From GCA-2720975 sp964467985 (GTDB lineage Bacteria; Planctomycetota; UBA1135; GCA-002686595), in contig CAYXTP010000001.1 in assembly GCA_964467985.1 (NCBI GenBank), positions 1 through 64,000 of the forward strand: a stretch of 64,000 nucleotides of DNA, read 5' to 3'. The notes under the pieces are model-generated. The model was not told the DNA's origin. It did not search any database and worked only from the letters and a program-made list of their open reading frames with translations. Of the stretch, positions 52,149 through 60,740 are shown in pieces (position 1 is the stretch's first letter; each line of letters starts with the position of its first letter). The translations under genes were made by a program, and so were the position numbers.

Positions 52149-53458
52149 GCCTGGCCAACCTCCAGGGCGCGCACGTGGGATCGTTCGAGGGACAGCTTCA
52201 GGGCCAGCACTGCACGGTCCACGTCCTCTTGCGCATGGGCCGTGGAGAGGAACGCCACCTCATAGGCCGACGGGGCCATCCACACCCCTTGTTCGAGCAT
52301 GGACTCAAAGATGGACCCGTAGCGTAGGGCTGCGCTCGCATCGATCCGATCACTGGCACGTGGTGCATGGCCCCCCTGAAGGGACAGCCACAGCACCGAG
52401 CCCACTCGCACGACTTCACCCGGGGTGCCCGATTGGGCCAGACAGGATCGCCACTCAGCTTCCAGGGAACTCCCGAGTTGCTCCAGTTGCTCGTACTTTG
52501 CGCCCGCCTCCAACTCGCGCAGAGTTGCTAGACCCGCGGCCATCGCCAACGGATTGCCGGATAGGGTCCCCGCTTGGTAGACGGGACCCAGTGGAGCCAG
52601 CTGCTCCATTAATCGTGCGCTGCCGAGGTACGCTCCCACCGGCATGCCTCCCCCGACGATCTTCCCGAGGGTGACCAGGTCGGGTTCGATGCCCGTGAGC
52701 TCCACCATGCCGGCGGGGGCCACGCGCAGTCCGCTGATGACTTCGTCCATCACCAACAGGCAACCGTGCTCGCGTGTGAGGTCTCGCAAGCGGCGTAGGA
52801 ACTCCACGCGCTGAAGCAAGAGCCCGTTGTTGGCCGGCATGGGTTCGATCAACACGCATGCAATCTCGTCACCCTTCTCCGCGAAAAGGGCCTCAGCTGC
52901 CTGCTCGTCGTCCAGGGGCAAGACGTCGGTCAGGGCGGCGATCGCCTGCGGTACACCTGCGGACGCGGGCAGACCCAAGGTAGCCAGGCCCGATCCCGCT
53001 TGAACGAGCAAGCCGTCGGAGTGCCCGTGGTAACAGCCTTCAAACTTCACGATTCGTGAGCGTCCAGTGACACCGCGCGCCAAGCGCACAGCACTCATCA
53101 CGGCTTCGGTTCCACTCGAAACAAAACGTACTCGGTCCGCCTCCGGCCACACTGTTTCGTAGCGGCTCAGGATGGCCTCCGCCAGCTCGACTTCCCCGGG
53201 ACAGGTGGCGCCAAAACTCAAGCCGTCTTGGGCCGTGCGCTGAACGGCTTCCACTACCGCCGGGTGTGCATGGCCCAGGATCAGAGGGCCCCAGGAGCAA
53301 ACGAGATCCACGTATTCGCGCCCATCCAGATCAATGATGCGGCTGCCCGCAGCGCGGGCAATGATCGGCGGGTCGCCGGGAACCGAGCCGAATGCCCGCA
53401 CGGGGCTTGAGACCCCGCCGGGCATGCAGCTACGTGAGCGCGTGAGCATGTCGTTCAT
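52145..53458 (-). CDS. hemL: Glutamate-1-semialdehyde 2,1-aminomutase
   Basis: PLP enzyme that converts glutamate-1-semialdehyde to 5-aminolevulinate in the C5 pathway. It has 437 residues. TRSRSCMPGGVSSPVRAFGS starts the protein, as typical for HemL. The PLP and substrate sites show FVSSGTEAVMSAVRLARGVT, GCYHGHSDGLLVQAGSG, LLVMDEVISGLRV and the Schiff-base lysine in VTLGKIVGGGMPVGAYLG. ATG 53458 overlaps the hemB stop (ATGA); a longer start at 53467 is possible. With hemA it shows that the C5 route, not ALA synthase, is used. Confidence 0.96.
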   Translation of the reverse strand: MNDMLTRSRSCMPGGVSSPVRAFGSVPGDPPIIARAAGSRIIDLDGREYVDLVCSWGPLILGHAHPAVVEAVQRTAQDGLSFGATCPGEVELAEAILSRYETVWPEADRVRFVSSGTEAVMSAVRLARGVTGRSRIVKFEGCYHGHSDGLLVQAGSGLATLGLPASAGVPQAIAALTDVLPLDDEQAAEALFAEKGDEIACVLIEPMPANNGLLLQRVEFLRRLRDLTREHGCLLVMDEVISGLRVAPAGMVELTGIEPDLVTLGKIVGGGMPVGAYLGSARLMEQLAPLGPVYQAGTLSGNPLAMAAGLATLRELEAGAKYEQLEQLGSSLEAEWRSCLAQSGTPGEVVRVGSVLWLSLQGGHAPRASDRIDASAALRYGSIFESMLEQGVWMAPSAYEVAFLSTAHAQEDVDRAVLALKLSLERSHVRALEVGQA

Positions 53459-54432
53459 GAGATCCACCCCTGCTGAAGGGCATCGCGCCCGTGGTAGCTG
53501 ATGATCAAGTCGGCACCGGCGCGTGCGATAGAGGTCAGGATCTCATTCACGACCGCACCTTCGTCCACCCAGCCCTGCGCGGCGGCAGCTTTGACCATGC
53601 CGTACTCACCCGAGACATTGTAGGCCGCCACGGGAACCTGCGCCTCCAAGGCGATATCGCGAATCAGATCCAGGTAGGAGAGGGCGGGCTTCACCATCAG
53701 CATGTCGGCACCCTGCGCCTCATCGAGCCGGCTCTCCCGTCGGGCCTCGCGCCCGTTGCGCGGATCGAGTTGGTAGGCACGCCGGTCCCCGGCTTGAGGA
53801 GCGGAGTCAGCCGCGTCGCGGAAAGGGCCATAGAAGGCTGACGCAAATTTCGTGGAGTAGGAGAGGATGGCCGTGTCCGTGAGGCCCGTTTGGTCCAGGG
53901 CTTTCCGAATGGCGGCCACCCGACCGTCCATCATGTCGCTGGGGGCGACGACATCTGCTCCCGCTTGGGCGTGGGCCGTGGCAGCCGCGGCGAGCAGGGG
54001 CAGACTGGCGTCGTTCTGAACGTAGCCGTTCTCGTCTAGCACACCGCAGTGTCCGCTGGTTGTCGCGCCGCAGAGGCAGACGTCCGTGATGATCGTTAGC
54101 CGATCGCCGAACTCACCCCGTAGGCGGCGCACAGCATTGGGGACCAAGCCACCCTTATCGGTGACCGCCGAGGCGCAATCGTCCTTTTCTTCAGGGCCAT
54201 GGACTCCAAAGAGCAGCACCGAGCTGAGACCCAAGTCCAAGTCAGCCCCGATTTGTTGAACCAAGGGGTCGATCCCCATGCGCGCGATACCGGGCATGGA
54301 GGCGATTGGCTCGCTATCCGGCCGTGAGTGCAGGAAGTGAGGCTGGATCAACTGAGCGGGGTCCACCCGCGTTTCGGCGAGCGCCTCCCTCAGCAGAGGC
54401 GTGCGGCGTAATCTTCGGGGGCGCAGGATCAT
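53455..54432 (-). CDS. hemB: Delta-aminolevulinic acid dehydratase (porphobilinogen synthase)
   Basis: Condenses two 5-aminolevulinate molecules to porphobilinogen. 325 residues. Both Schiff-base lysines are visible: SYSTKFASAFYGPFRDAA (about 197) and DMLMVKPALSYLDL (Lys248, equivalent to E. coli Lys246). The metal-binding loop DVCLCGATTSGHCGVL has three cysteines, which points to the zinc-type enzyme rather than the Mg/Asp type. ATG 54432 overlaps the hemCD stop by 4 nt and its stop overlaps hemL by 4 nt. Confidence 0.97.
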   Translation of the reverse strand: MILRPRRLRRTPLLREALAETRVDPAQLIQPHFLHSRPDSEPIASMPGIARMGIDPLVQQIGADLDLGLSSVLLFGVHGPEEKDDCASAVTDKGGLVPNAVRRLRGEFGDRLTIITDVCLCGATTSGHCGVLDENGYVQNDASLPLLAAAATAHAQAGADVVAPSDMMDGRVAAIRKALDQTGLTDTAILSYSTKFASAFYGPFRDAADSAPQAGDRRAYQLDPRNGREARRESRLDEAQGADMLMVKPALSYLDLIRDIALEAQVPVAAYNVSGEYGMVKAAAAQGWVDEGAVVNEILTSIARAGADLIISYHGRDALQQGWIS

Positions 54433-56066
54433 GATGTAGGCTCCAGGGTCGGAGTGTGATTGAGAAGGAAGCCAATGATGGACTCGCGATCCCCGTCGGG
54501 GGGCGTGAAGCAGTGCAGTTGCGCCTCGTCTAGCGCCTTGCCTGTATGGGCACCTAGCGCAACGCGCGCGGCTTGGCCGCCTTGTCCGGCGGCTTCGGCT
54601 TGAGCGGCAGCGCGAACCGCGGAGGGGCTGAGGTAGACGCGCGCATCCACGCCCGTTCTGAGTTCGATGGAGTCCATGGCCCGGGTGATGTACACGGGCA
54701 GGGATTCAACTTGGATGCCTCGCAACTCGAGGGCATCGCGCAGGTCGGGCAGTGCCTCTGCGGCGCAGGGGTGCAGCACGTGTTTGACGGAACTCATGGG
54801 CAAGGCCTCAGCCAAGTCCCTTGCGCCGCCAGTGCCGACGACGTCTGCCGTGATACCCATGTTCTCCAAGGCCTGTGCCGTTCCTGAGCCCACGGCAGCG
54901 ACGAGCACTCCTGTGGGAATGGTGAGGCCCTGCATGGCATTCACGGCTTGACGGCTCGTGAACACCATTCCGTCGCCAGTGTCGAGCCGGGCCAGGCGCT
55001 CACCCAATTGCGTGCCCTCGATGGGAGCGCATTCGATGACTGCCTCGGAGAGGACCTCCGCACCCAGAGCCCCCAGGCGTTCACGTAGCCGTCCGCCACC
55101 GTTGCGAGTGCCCGTTAGAGCCACACGCATTTCAGCGAGCGGTCCCATGCCTGTGGTCTCAGATTGGCTAGCGAGTTCCAGCCCCTTGCGCGCGGCCTCA
55201 TCAGCCGTGTCGGCTACCACCTGAGCCCATCGCGCGGGCCGTTTGGAGTCTGAACCGTCGGGGCCTCTGAACACGTGGGCTTCCCACTTGCCGTTACTCA
55301 ACGCCTGGACGTGGGCACCCAGGGCGAGGTTGCAACCCCCTCCGGCCGCTAACAAGAGGCCGCGCTCGGCCTCGATGTTGGCTGCGCTCGCTGCGTCGTG
55401 CATGGCAGCTCGCACGAAGCTCAGTGTCTCTGCGTCAGTGGTGCGGACTTGAACGCCCAGTGCACCCTGACCGGGCGCCGGGACAAAGTGCCGCGTTCCC
55501 AAGTTCACGCACACCAAGTCGGAAGTTTCCAACTGCAGGCGGTCCAGACCCGCGGCCGCGAGCACGATGGCATCGTAGCCGCCATCGCGTAGGCGTTGGA
55601 CACGGGTGGGCACGTTGCCACGTAGGTGTTCGATTACAAGATCTCCGCGTAGGGCTGTTACTTGGGCCTGGCGCCGGGGGGCACTCGTTCCTACCCGAGC
55701 ACCCTGGCGCAGGGGCAAGAAATGGCCGGCTGGGTCATAGGCTTCGCGCCGCACCAGCAGACGTTCTCCCGCTCCAGCCCGCGCGGGTATGGCGGCGATC
55801 GTCAGCCCCACGGGCCCCTCAACGGGTAGATCCTTGTGGCTGTGAACGGCAACGTCGATCTGTTCGCTCAGTAGTGCATCTTCAATTTCCTTGGTGAAGA
55901 AGGCCTTACCATCGATGAGATGCAAGGGGACGTCATCGATGCGGTCCCCGCGCGTGACCAGGACTGTGATGTCGACCTCAGCACCGGCTTCTGTCAGCCG
56001 TTGGGCCACATGGCGAGCTTGCCAAAGGGCAAGGTCTGATCCTCGTGTTCCGATGTTCAATTTCAT
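54429..56066 (-). CDS. hemCD: HemC-HemD fusion: porphobilinogen deaminase / uroporphyrinogen-III synthase
   Basis: A 545-residue bifunctional enzyme. Residues 1-305 are HemC: NIGTRGSDLALWQARHVAQR, AVHSHKDLPVE, GTSAPRRQAQVTALRGDL and the dipyrromethane cofactor cysteine in AAGGGCNLALGAHV (Cys245). Residues about 312-545 are HemD: RVALTGTRNGGGRLRERLGA, MVFTSRQAVNAM, VAAVGSGTAQALENMG, YLSPSAVRAAAQAEAAG and GAHTGKALDE. The poorly conserved HemD half is recognisable by this order. Such fusions occur in several lineages and would channel the unstable hydroxymethylbilane. It overlaps hemA and hemB by 4 nt each. Confidence 0.95.
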   Translation of the reverse strand: MKLNIGTRGSDLALWQARHVAQRLTEAGAEVDITVLVTRGDRIDDVPLHLIDGKAFFTKEIEDALLSEQIDVAVHSHKDLPVEGPVGLTIAAIPARAGAGERLLVRREAYDPAGHFLPLRQGARVGTSAPRRQAQVTALRGDLVIEHLRGNVPTRVQRLRDGGYDAIVLAAAGLDRLQLETSDLVCVNLGTRHFVPAPGQGALGVQVRTTDAETLSFVRAAMHDAASAANIEAERGLLLAAGGGCNLALGAHVQALSNGKWEAHVFRGPDGSDSKRPARWAQVVADTADEAARKGLELASQSETTGMGPLAEMRVALTGTRNGGGRLRERLGALGAEVLSEAVIECAPIEGTQLGERLARLDTGDGMVFTSRQAVNAMQGLTIPTGVLVAAVGSGTAQALENMGITADVVGTGGARDLAEALPMSSVKHVLHPCAAEALPDLRDALELRGIQVESLPVYITRAMDSIELRTGVDARVYLSPSAVRAAAQAEAAGQGGQAARVALGAHTGKALDEAQLHCFTPPDGDRESIIGFLLNHTPTLEPTS

Positions 56067-57319
56067 TGGTGTTCTCCTTGGCCTTCGCTTGGATCGCTCC
56101 TGCGCGCGCGCCCTACTTCCCGGCAGGCGACAGTGGACACGTGGTGCAGTCGTCCGAAGGCAGATCGTGCCCAGCGTTCGACCTTGCGCCTCTCGGCCTC
56201 GCCCAGTCCGTCCATTTCCGATCCCACCAGGCGCTCCAGTTCCCCTTCGAGGATCTCTCTGCTCGAAGACACGAATGATTCGATACGTGCGCTCGAATTC
56301 TCATCCGTGGCTCGGGTTTGAAGATGCACGAGGCGCTTGTTGATCAGTGCTTCGGCTTGCTCGGAGGCCTGAGAGCGCAACTCTCGGTTCACTTGGGCCC
56401 GCTGGCGCAGGGCTTCCATGCCAAGAACCTGAACGCGCTCTGAGAGCCCCTCCGTCGCCAGGTTGCGGGGCAAGGCCAGATCCAGCGCCAGCAACCCGCG
56501 CTCGCCGGGGGCGTTGTGACTTAGCTGTTCCAATGCCCCAGAATCCACGAGGACTTCTCTTGCGGCTGTGGCGCAGATCAAGACGTCCACGGACTCCGCA
56601 CCCGAGGTCAGCGAGTCCAGGTCCGTTGCCCGCGCGCCTATGCGCGAAGCGAGGCCACGTGCACGGGCTGGCGTGCGATTCGCGCAGAGACTTACCTTCA
56701 GGCGGCTGGTCGACAGGGTTTGGATGACGTGTTCCGCAGCCTGACCGGCGCCGATCAGGGCGACGATTGGAGCATGGCTCTCGGTCCAGCCGCGCTGGAG
56801 GAGAGCTTCCTCCAACGCGCGCACCCCAAGGCTCATGACGGACACCGGTTGCCTTGAGAGAGCCGTCTTGGCGCGTACCTGCTTGCCCACCTGGAATGCA
56901 GCGCGAAAGACCTGCGTGAGGTGCGAGCCCAGAAGGCCATTTTCCTGTGCGCGCGTGTGGGAGGCGCGCATTTGAAACAGAATCTGGTCCTCTCCAAGAA
57001 CCAGGGAATCCAGGGAGCAGGCCACTCGAAAGAGGTGTCGGACGGCGTCGCGACCACCGCAAAAGCGCAGGCGCAGGTCGTCCTTGGCGCCCAAGAACTC
57101 ACGCATGCACTCCAAGTCGGACGGGCCGGGGGGCTCACCTTCTTCGCAGGCGTAGATGATCTCGAGTCTGTTGCAGGTGGCCAGATAGACGATCTCGGAT
57201 GCTCCCAAGACGTCAGCTAGTTCGCGCTGAAAGGCCACGTCTCCGCGGGCTTGCAGGCCCTCCAGTTCCGCTGCCGTCCCGTCGGACAGTGAGAAGCCAA
57301 TAATGGCTACGCGTTCCAT
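56063..57319 (-). CDS. hemA: Glutamyl-tRNA reductase
   Basis: First committed step of the C5 heme pathway: reduces glutamyl-tRNA to glutamate-1-semialdehyde with NADPH. 418 residues. The nucleophile is Cys49 in YLATCNRLEIIYA. HLFRVACSLDSLVLGEDQIL is the family signature, and VALIGAGQAAEHVIQTL starts the NADPH domain. The C-terminal dimerisation helix is present (SRILEGELE-like region). First gene of the minus-strand operon; its ATG 57319 faces hemH across about 120 nt. In other bacteria GluTR is the heme-feedback point, here possibly combined with the two-component system. Confidence 0.96.
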   Translation of the reverse strand: MERVAIIGFSLSDGTAAELEGLQARGDVAFQRELADVLGASEIVYLATCNRLEIIYACEEGEPPGPSDLECMREFLGAKDDLRLRFCGGRDAVRHLFRVACSLDSLVLGEDQILFQMRASHTRAQENGLLGSHLTQVFRAAFQVGKQVRAKTALSRQPVSVMSLGVRALEEALLQRGWTESHAPIVALIGAGQAAEHVIQTLSTSRLKVSLCANRTPARARGLASRIGARATDLDSLTSGAESVDVLICATAAREVLVDSGALEQLSHNAPGERGLLALDLALPRNLATEGLSERVQVLGMEALRQRAQVNRELRSQASEQAEALINKRLVHLQTRATDENSSARIESFVSSSREILEGELERLVGSEMDGLGEAERRKVERWARSAFGRLHHVSTVACREVGRARRSDPSEGQGEHQ

Positions 57320-57351
57320 GGGGGAAAGTTAATTCGCCGGGGGAGTTGGAT

Positions 57352-57367
57352 TGTCACAGGGCTGTCA
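57352..57367. promoter_or_regulatory. TGTCA direct repeat in the hemA/hemH divergent region
   Basis: Two TGTCA pentamers begin 11 bp apart between the divergent genes, 33 nt from the hemA start. This could be an operator for the regulator encoded in the operon. The pattern is short and could be chance. Confidence 0.3.
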
Positions 57368-57438
57368 TGCTCCCACACGTTTTGGCGGTCGAATCACGAC
57401 CCGTATCGGCTGCTCTTCTCACTTGGCAGGATGCGCGC

Positions 57439-58419
57439 GTGACTAAGTCCCTAGAGTCCGCATGGCCGGAGGCTCGGCGTGGTGTTCTGCTCGTCAACCT
57501 CGGAAGCCCGGACGAGCCCAGCACGAGCGCCGTACGAGCCTACCTGGATGAGTTTCTCTCCGATCCGTTCGTGGTGGACTCGCAGCCACAACTATGGTGG
57601 ATGCTGCGCAAGCTAGTCATCCTGCCTTTCAGGGGACCCAAGAGCGCACGACTCTACCAGTCCATCTGGACGGCCGAAGGTTCACCCCTGGTCGTCGGGT
57701 CCGCTCGATTGTGCGAGGCCTTGCAGCGCGAGGTGGGGGAGGCGGTCAGCGTGCGCCTGGCCATGCGCTATGGGAAACCCAGTCTGGAGCAGGTCTTGCA
57801 CGGTTTCACGGACGAGGGTGTCGATGTGATTCAGGTGTTGCCGCTCTTCCCCCAGGGCAGTCGTACGACCACTGGCACGATTGAAGCGCGGGTGCGCGAA
57901 TTGCACAGGCACATCGCGGATGCTCCTGCTCTGGAATTCACCTCGGCCTACCCCACCCATCCCGGTTATATCGAGGCCCTAGCCCAGGGCATTCGCGAAC
58001 ACCTAGGTAGCAACCCTTGCGACCACTACCTCTTCAGCTTCCACGGCCTGCCCATTCGCTATGTGGAGCAAGGGGACGTGTACCGTGATCATTGCGAGCA
58101 GACCGCCGCGGCCTTGGCGCAGAGCTTGGGATTGGCCCCAGAGAGCTGGACCCTGACCTACCAATCGCGGTTTGGTCGTGAGCCTTGGCTGGCGCCCAAC
58201 ACGGAGGATGTGGCCGGCGAACTATGTTCGGCTGGACAGAGGGTCGCCATCGCCTGCCCAGGCTTCCTCGTGGATTGCCTGGAGACCTTGGAGGAGATCG
58301 GAGTGCGGCTCGCGAAGTCTGTGGCTGAGGGCGGGGCGGGAGAGATCGAGCTCGTACCGGCCTTGAATCAGCGTCCCGATTGGGTTCGGGCTTTGGCTCA
58401 ACTGGTGAGAGGTCGGTAG
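57439..58419 (+). CDS. hemH: Ferrochelatase
   Basis: Inserts Fe2+ into protoporphyrin IX (or coproporphyrin in some lineages), the last step of the pathway. GTG 57439 is chosen because GGCAGGA lies 7-8 nt upstream and the protein then starts just before GVLLVNLGSPDEPSTSAVRA; an in-frame GTG at 57346 would add 31 unconserved residues. 326 residues, normal length. The catalytic histidine is His202 in LFSFHGLPIRYV; LTYQSRFGREPWLAPNTEDV and VACPGF-like AIACPGFLVDCLETLEEIG follow, with the conserved acidic residues. HemY and HemN in the divergent operon argue for the protoporphyrin-dependent route. Confidence 0.95.
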   Translation: MTKSLESAWPEARRGVLLVNLGSPDEPSTSAVRAYLDEFLSDPFVVDSQPQLWWMLRKLVILPFRGPKSARLYQSIWTAEGSPLVVGSARLCEALQREVGEAVSVRLAMRYGKPSLEQVLHGFTDEGVDVIQVLPLFPQGSRTTTGTIEARVRELHRHIADAPALEFTSAYPTHPGYIEALAQGIREHLGSNPCDHYLFSFHGLPIRYVEQGDVYRDHCEQTAAALAQSLGLAPESWTLTYQSRFGREPWLAPNTEDVAGELCSAGQRVAIACPGFLVDCLETLEEIGVRLAKSVAEGGAGEIELVPALNQRPDWVRALAQLVRGR

Positions 58420-58582
58420 GACCTGCCGCTCTGCGTGCTGTTCAATCTCCAGACCGGGCCGCTGAACCCTGAAGGCCGACCATGTTGCCGATTGGTAACG
58501 GTTGCGTGCGACCTCCGCAGGGTCGGATTCCGTCGCTACCATGTGAGCCTCCAAGACCCTATTCCTGCCACAGACCTCTTCT

Positions 58583-60028
58583 ATGCTGTTCAACACCCTC
58601 GCTCTTACCGCGGCGCTCCTGGTTGCCGACGTCCCCGCTTCGAAGTCCGTCACCGCCCCCGGGCGCAACCTGGACCGTGCACTGAAGACTCTGGACGTCA
58701 AGGAGATCTCCGCTGACATCTACTTCCTGGCCAGTGATGAGTTGGGCGGACGCGATTCGCCGTCGAATGGTCAGCGTATCGCAGCGCGCTACATCCGTTC
58801 ACGGCTGCAGCGCTTGGGACTTGAGCCGGGTGCCCCGGATGGCTACTTCTACAATTACTCGCTGGCCCAATACGGTTTGAACGAGGACGAGACGTCCATG
58901 ACCGTGGCCAACGGTGACCACGAGCAAAAGCTCGAATTCGGCAAGGACTACTACGTATCCATGGGTTCCCGTGGATCGCGTTCCGCAGCGGGTCCCGTGG
59001 CCTACGTTGGAGAGCTGGATCCCGATGACCTGGAGAATGTGGACTTGAAAGGGTCGTGGGGCTTCATGTCACCCGGCGCCAAGGTGTCTCGAAAACGCAA
59101 TCAAGCCGCCGAGCAAGCAGGAATGCTGGGTCTCATCATTCCCTTTGACCCAGAGTCCTCGAAGAGCTCGAAAGAGATGTACGGCCGCTGGGTGGATATC
59201 TGCAGAAGGCCGAGCATGGGAGAGCAGCGCACCTACGGCGTGCCCCTTCTGTACCTGGCAGAAGATCGAGCCGAGGGCTGGTTGGGAGGTGCAGAGCCGA
59301 AAATCGGAGCACCGATCGGCGTGGACATTGCCGAGACCTACTCCTCGGGCCCCCTGGACGGCATTGCTCTGGAGAACGTCTGCGGCCTGTGGCCGGGCTC
59401 CGATCGCAAAATGCGCAACGAGGTGATCATCATCTCGGCGCACTACGACCACGTGGGCAAGCGCGAGAATGGCGATATCTACAACGGGGCCGACGACAAT
59501 GCCTCGGGTACCACGGGTTTGTTGGCCATCGCCGAAGCTCTCACCGAGTACGGCCCCATGAAGCGCACCGTGATGTTGATGTGGGTCTCTGCTGAGGAGA
59601 AGGGCCTACTCGGGTCGCGCGCTTGGACCCTGGATCCCTGGCTCCCGGAGGGCATGCAACCTTTCTGCGACCTCAACATCGACATGATTGGCCGCAACGC
59701 TCCGGATGAGATTGGGATCACACCCACCTCTGCCCATCCCGAGTACAACCGCTTGACTCAACTCGTTGAGAAGCACTGCGGCCAACAGGGCTTTACCAAG
59801 CTCAACAACGCCGACGCTTACTGGAGCCGCTCGGATCACGCGAACTTCGCTCGCAACCTGAAAATCCCGGTGGCTTTCCTTTTCTCTGACGTACATGAGG
59901 ACTACCACAAACCGACCGATACTGCAGACAAGATCGACTGCGACAAGCTGATGCGCGTGTCTGGATTGGTCTTGCGAATGCTAGACGATCTTCAAACTCC
60001 GAACCTGGATCTGCGTATCGGGAACTGA
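58583..60028 (+). CDS. M28-family zinc aminopeptidase, exported
   Basis: A metallopeptidase of 481 residues that probably removes N-terminal amino acids in the periplasm. A Sec signal (MLFNTLALTAALLVADVPAS) is followed by a prodomain-like helix and FLASDELGGRDSPSNGQRIA, the usual M28 N-terminal pattern. A PA-like domain is inserted (about 120-240). Zinc ligands lie in IISAHYDHVG (His, Asp), GADDNASGT (Asp), SAEEKGLLGS (Glu, Glu), LNIDMIGR (Asp) and DYHKPTDTADKI (His). It follows hemH on the same strand after 163 nt and is probably an independent unit. Confidence 0.92.
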   Translation: MLFNTLALTAALLVADVPASKSVTAPGRNLDRALKTLDVKEISADIYFLASDELGGRDSPSNGQRIAARYIRSRLQRLGLEPGAPDGYFYNYSLAQYGLNEDETSMTVANGDHEQKLEFGKDYYVSMGSRGSRSAAGPVAYVGELDPDDLENVDLKGSWGFMSPGAKVSRKRNQAAEQAGMLGLIIPFDPESSKSSKEMYGRWVDICRRPSMGEQRTYGVPLLYLAEDRAEGWLGGAEPKIGAPIGVDIAETYSSGPLDGIALENVCGLWPGSDRKMRNEVIIISAHYDHVGKRENGDIYNGADDNASGTTGLLAIAEALTEYGPMKRTVMLMWVSAEEKGLLGSRAWTLDPWLPEGMQPFCDLNIDMIGRNAPDEIGITPTSAHPEYNRLTQLVEKHCGQQGFTKLNNADAYWSRSDHANFARNLKIPVAFLFSDVHEDYHKPTDTADKIDCDKLMRVSGLVLRMLDDLQTPNLDLRIGN

Positions 60029-60216
60029 CCCTTCCGAGTAAGCGTCAAACTCATGGCGCGCGCAGCTTGTCCGTGGGGCGAATACCTCCACCTAGGATGA
60101 TGGCTGCGCGCGCTTCCTTTGGGTTTTCACCGGACCCTGAGTGCGCCCGCGCTTGGCCGCCACTGGGTCATTGCGGCCCGCTCCGAACTCCCGTGTAGTC
60201 GAGTCTCGGCCGCCCC

Positions 60217-60254
60217 AAAAAAGGGAGGCGGCCAATCCGAAGATCAGCCGCCTC
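60217..60254 (-). terminator. Intrinsic terminator of the ncRNA candidate
   Basis: On the minus strand GAGGCGGC pairs perfectly with GCCGCCTC (14-nt loop), followed by CC and six T residues. This is a textbook rho-independent terminator. Confidence 0.85.
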
Positions 60255-60492
60255 ACACCGCGCCTAGCGCTGGTCCGTGAAACCTGCCGTCGGGAGACGG
60301 CGTGGGGATGGGGTCGGTTATCACAGCCCTGCGCGCAACCCGCTTCCCGGGTAGGGGACGCGGGCCACTCAAGAACCCCAACGCCTCCGGGGTCGGGCGG
60401 AAGCGACGGGGAGCAGCGGTTTCAAAGTGCTCGGCGTCCGGGGGGCTGCAGGGCTCTTGGGGGCGCCAAGGGCCTGCTCCGGACGACGATGT
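60217..60492 (-). ncRNA. Candidate structured noncoding RNA of about 275 nt, family unknown
   Basis: A strong sigma-70-type promoter (60499-60526) and a perfect intrinsic terminator (60217-60254) delimit about 275 nt without a convincing open frame on the minus strand. The predicted RNA is GC-rich and full of helices. Near the 5' end, GUCCGG/CCGGAC enclose CAGG/CCUG and CUUGG/CCAAG. Next is GAGCA/UGCUC. A rod (60299-60385) follows: an outer stem GGCGUUGGGG/CCCCACGCC, a large asymmetric bubble, then GGCCC-GCG/CGC-GGGCU and a CCCG/CGGG apical hairpin. The last element before the terminator is CCGUC/GACGG. The rod-with-bubble recalls 6S RNA but is shorter. I do not see RNase P, tmRNA or SRP signatures. 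Ends are estimated from promoter and terminator. Confidence 0.65.
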
Positions 60493-60498
60493 TCACAC

Positions 60499-60526
60499 TA
60501 TATAGAGGGTCGATCACTCGAGTCAA
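60499..60526 (-). promoter_or_regulatory. Sigma-70-type promoter of the ncRNA candidate
   Basis: TTGACT, a 16-nt spacer, then TATATA (overlapping TATAGT) on the minus strand. It is the closest match to the housekeeping consensus that I noticed in the window and faces the structured region. The expected start is near 60492. Confidence 0.8.
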
Positions 60527-60671
60527 CACAAAATACAGGGGTATTCCTGATTCTGGGAAGGCCAGCAGGTTCCTCCAATGCGATTCCCAAGGCCTGGTCG
60601 CAATTCTAGCCGCAGGCTTCAAGCAAGGCGTGCGGGTCTGGGCAAGTTGCCCCCTTGGGAGCCCAAGACGT

Positions 60672-60699
60672 GGGCCCCGCCCACTCGGCCGCGGGGCCC
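60672..60699. terminator. 9-bp GC hairpin downstream of the CBS gene
   Basis: GGGCCCCGC and GCGGGGCCC surround a 10-nt loop, starting 42 nt after the CBS gene stop. A smaller CTTGGG/CCCAAG hairpin is next to it. No U-tract, so factor-independent termination is uncertain. Confidence 0.5.
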
Positions 60700-60740
60700 T
60701 GGCTAGCGGGGACCGATCTCCGCCTCGCGGCGGGCACCCA

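Larger units (their letters stand above)
60029..60740. other. 712-nt intergenic region (ncRNA candidate plus hairpins)
   Basis: Between the M28 gene and the convergent CBS gene. It contains the minus-strand ncRNA candidate (60217-60492) with promoter and terminator, and a hairpin (60672-60699) downstream of the CBS gene. I see no structure in 60029-60216. Open frames crossing the region on the plus strand (for example 60141-60833) have no protein-like composition and are not called. Confidence 0.6.

Noticed and set aside
60299..60420. Possible SRP RNA on the plus strand (GGAA loop followed by GAGCAGC)
   Set aside because: The tetraloop context does not match the conserved SRP helix 8 sequence, and promoter and terminator both point to the minus strand.
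60217..60492. RNase P or tmRNA identity for the ncRNA
   Set aside because: The conserved GAGGAAAGTCC core of RNase P and the CCA-ended tRNA-like domain of tmRNA are not present.
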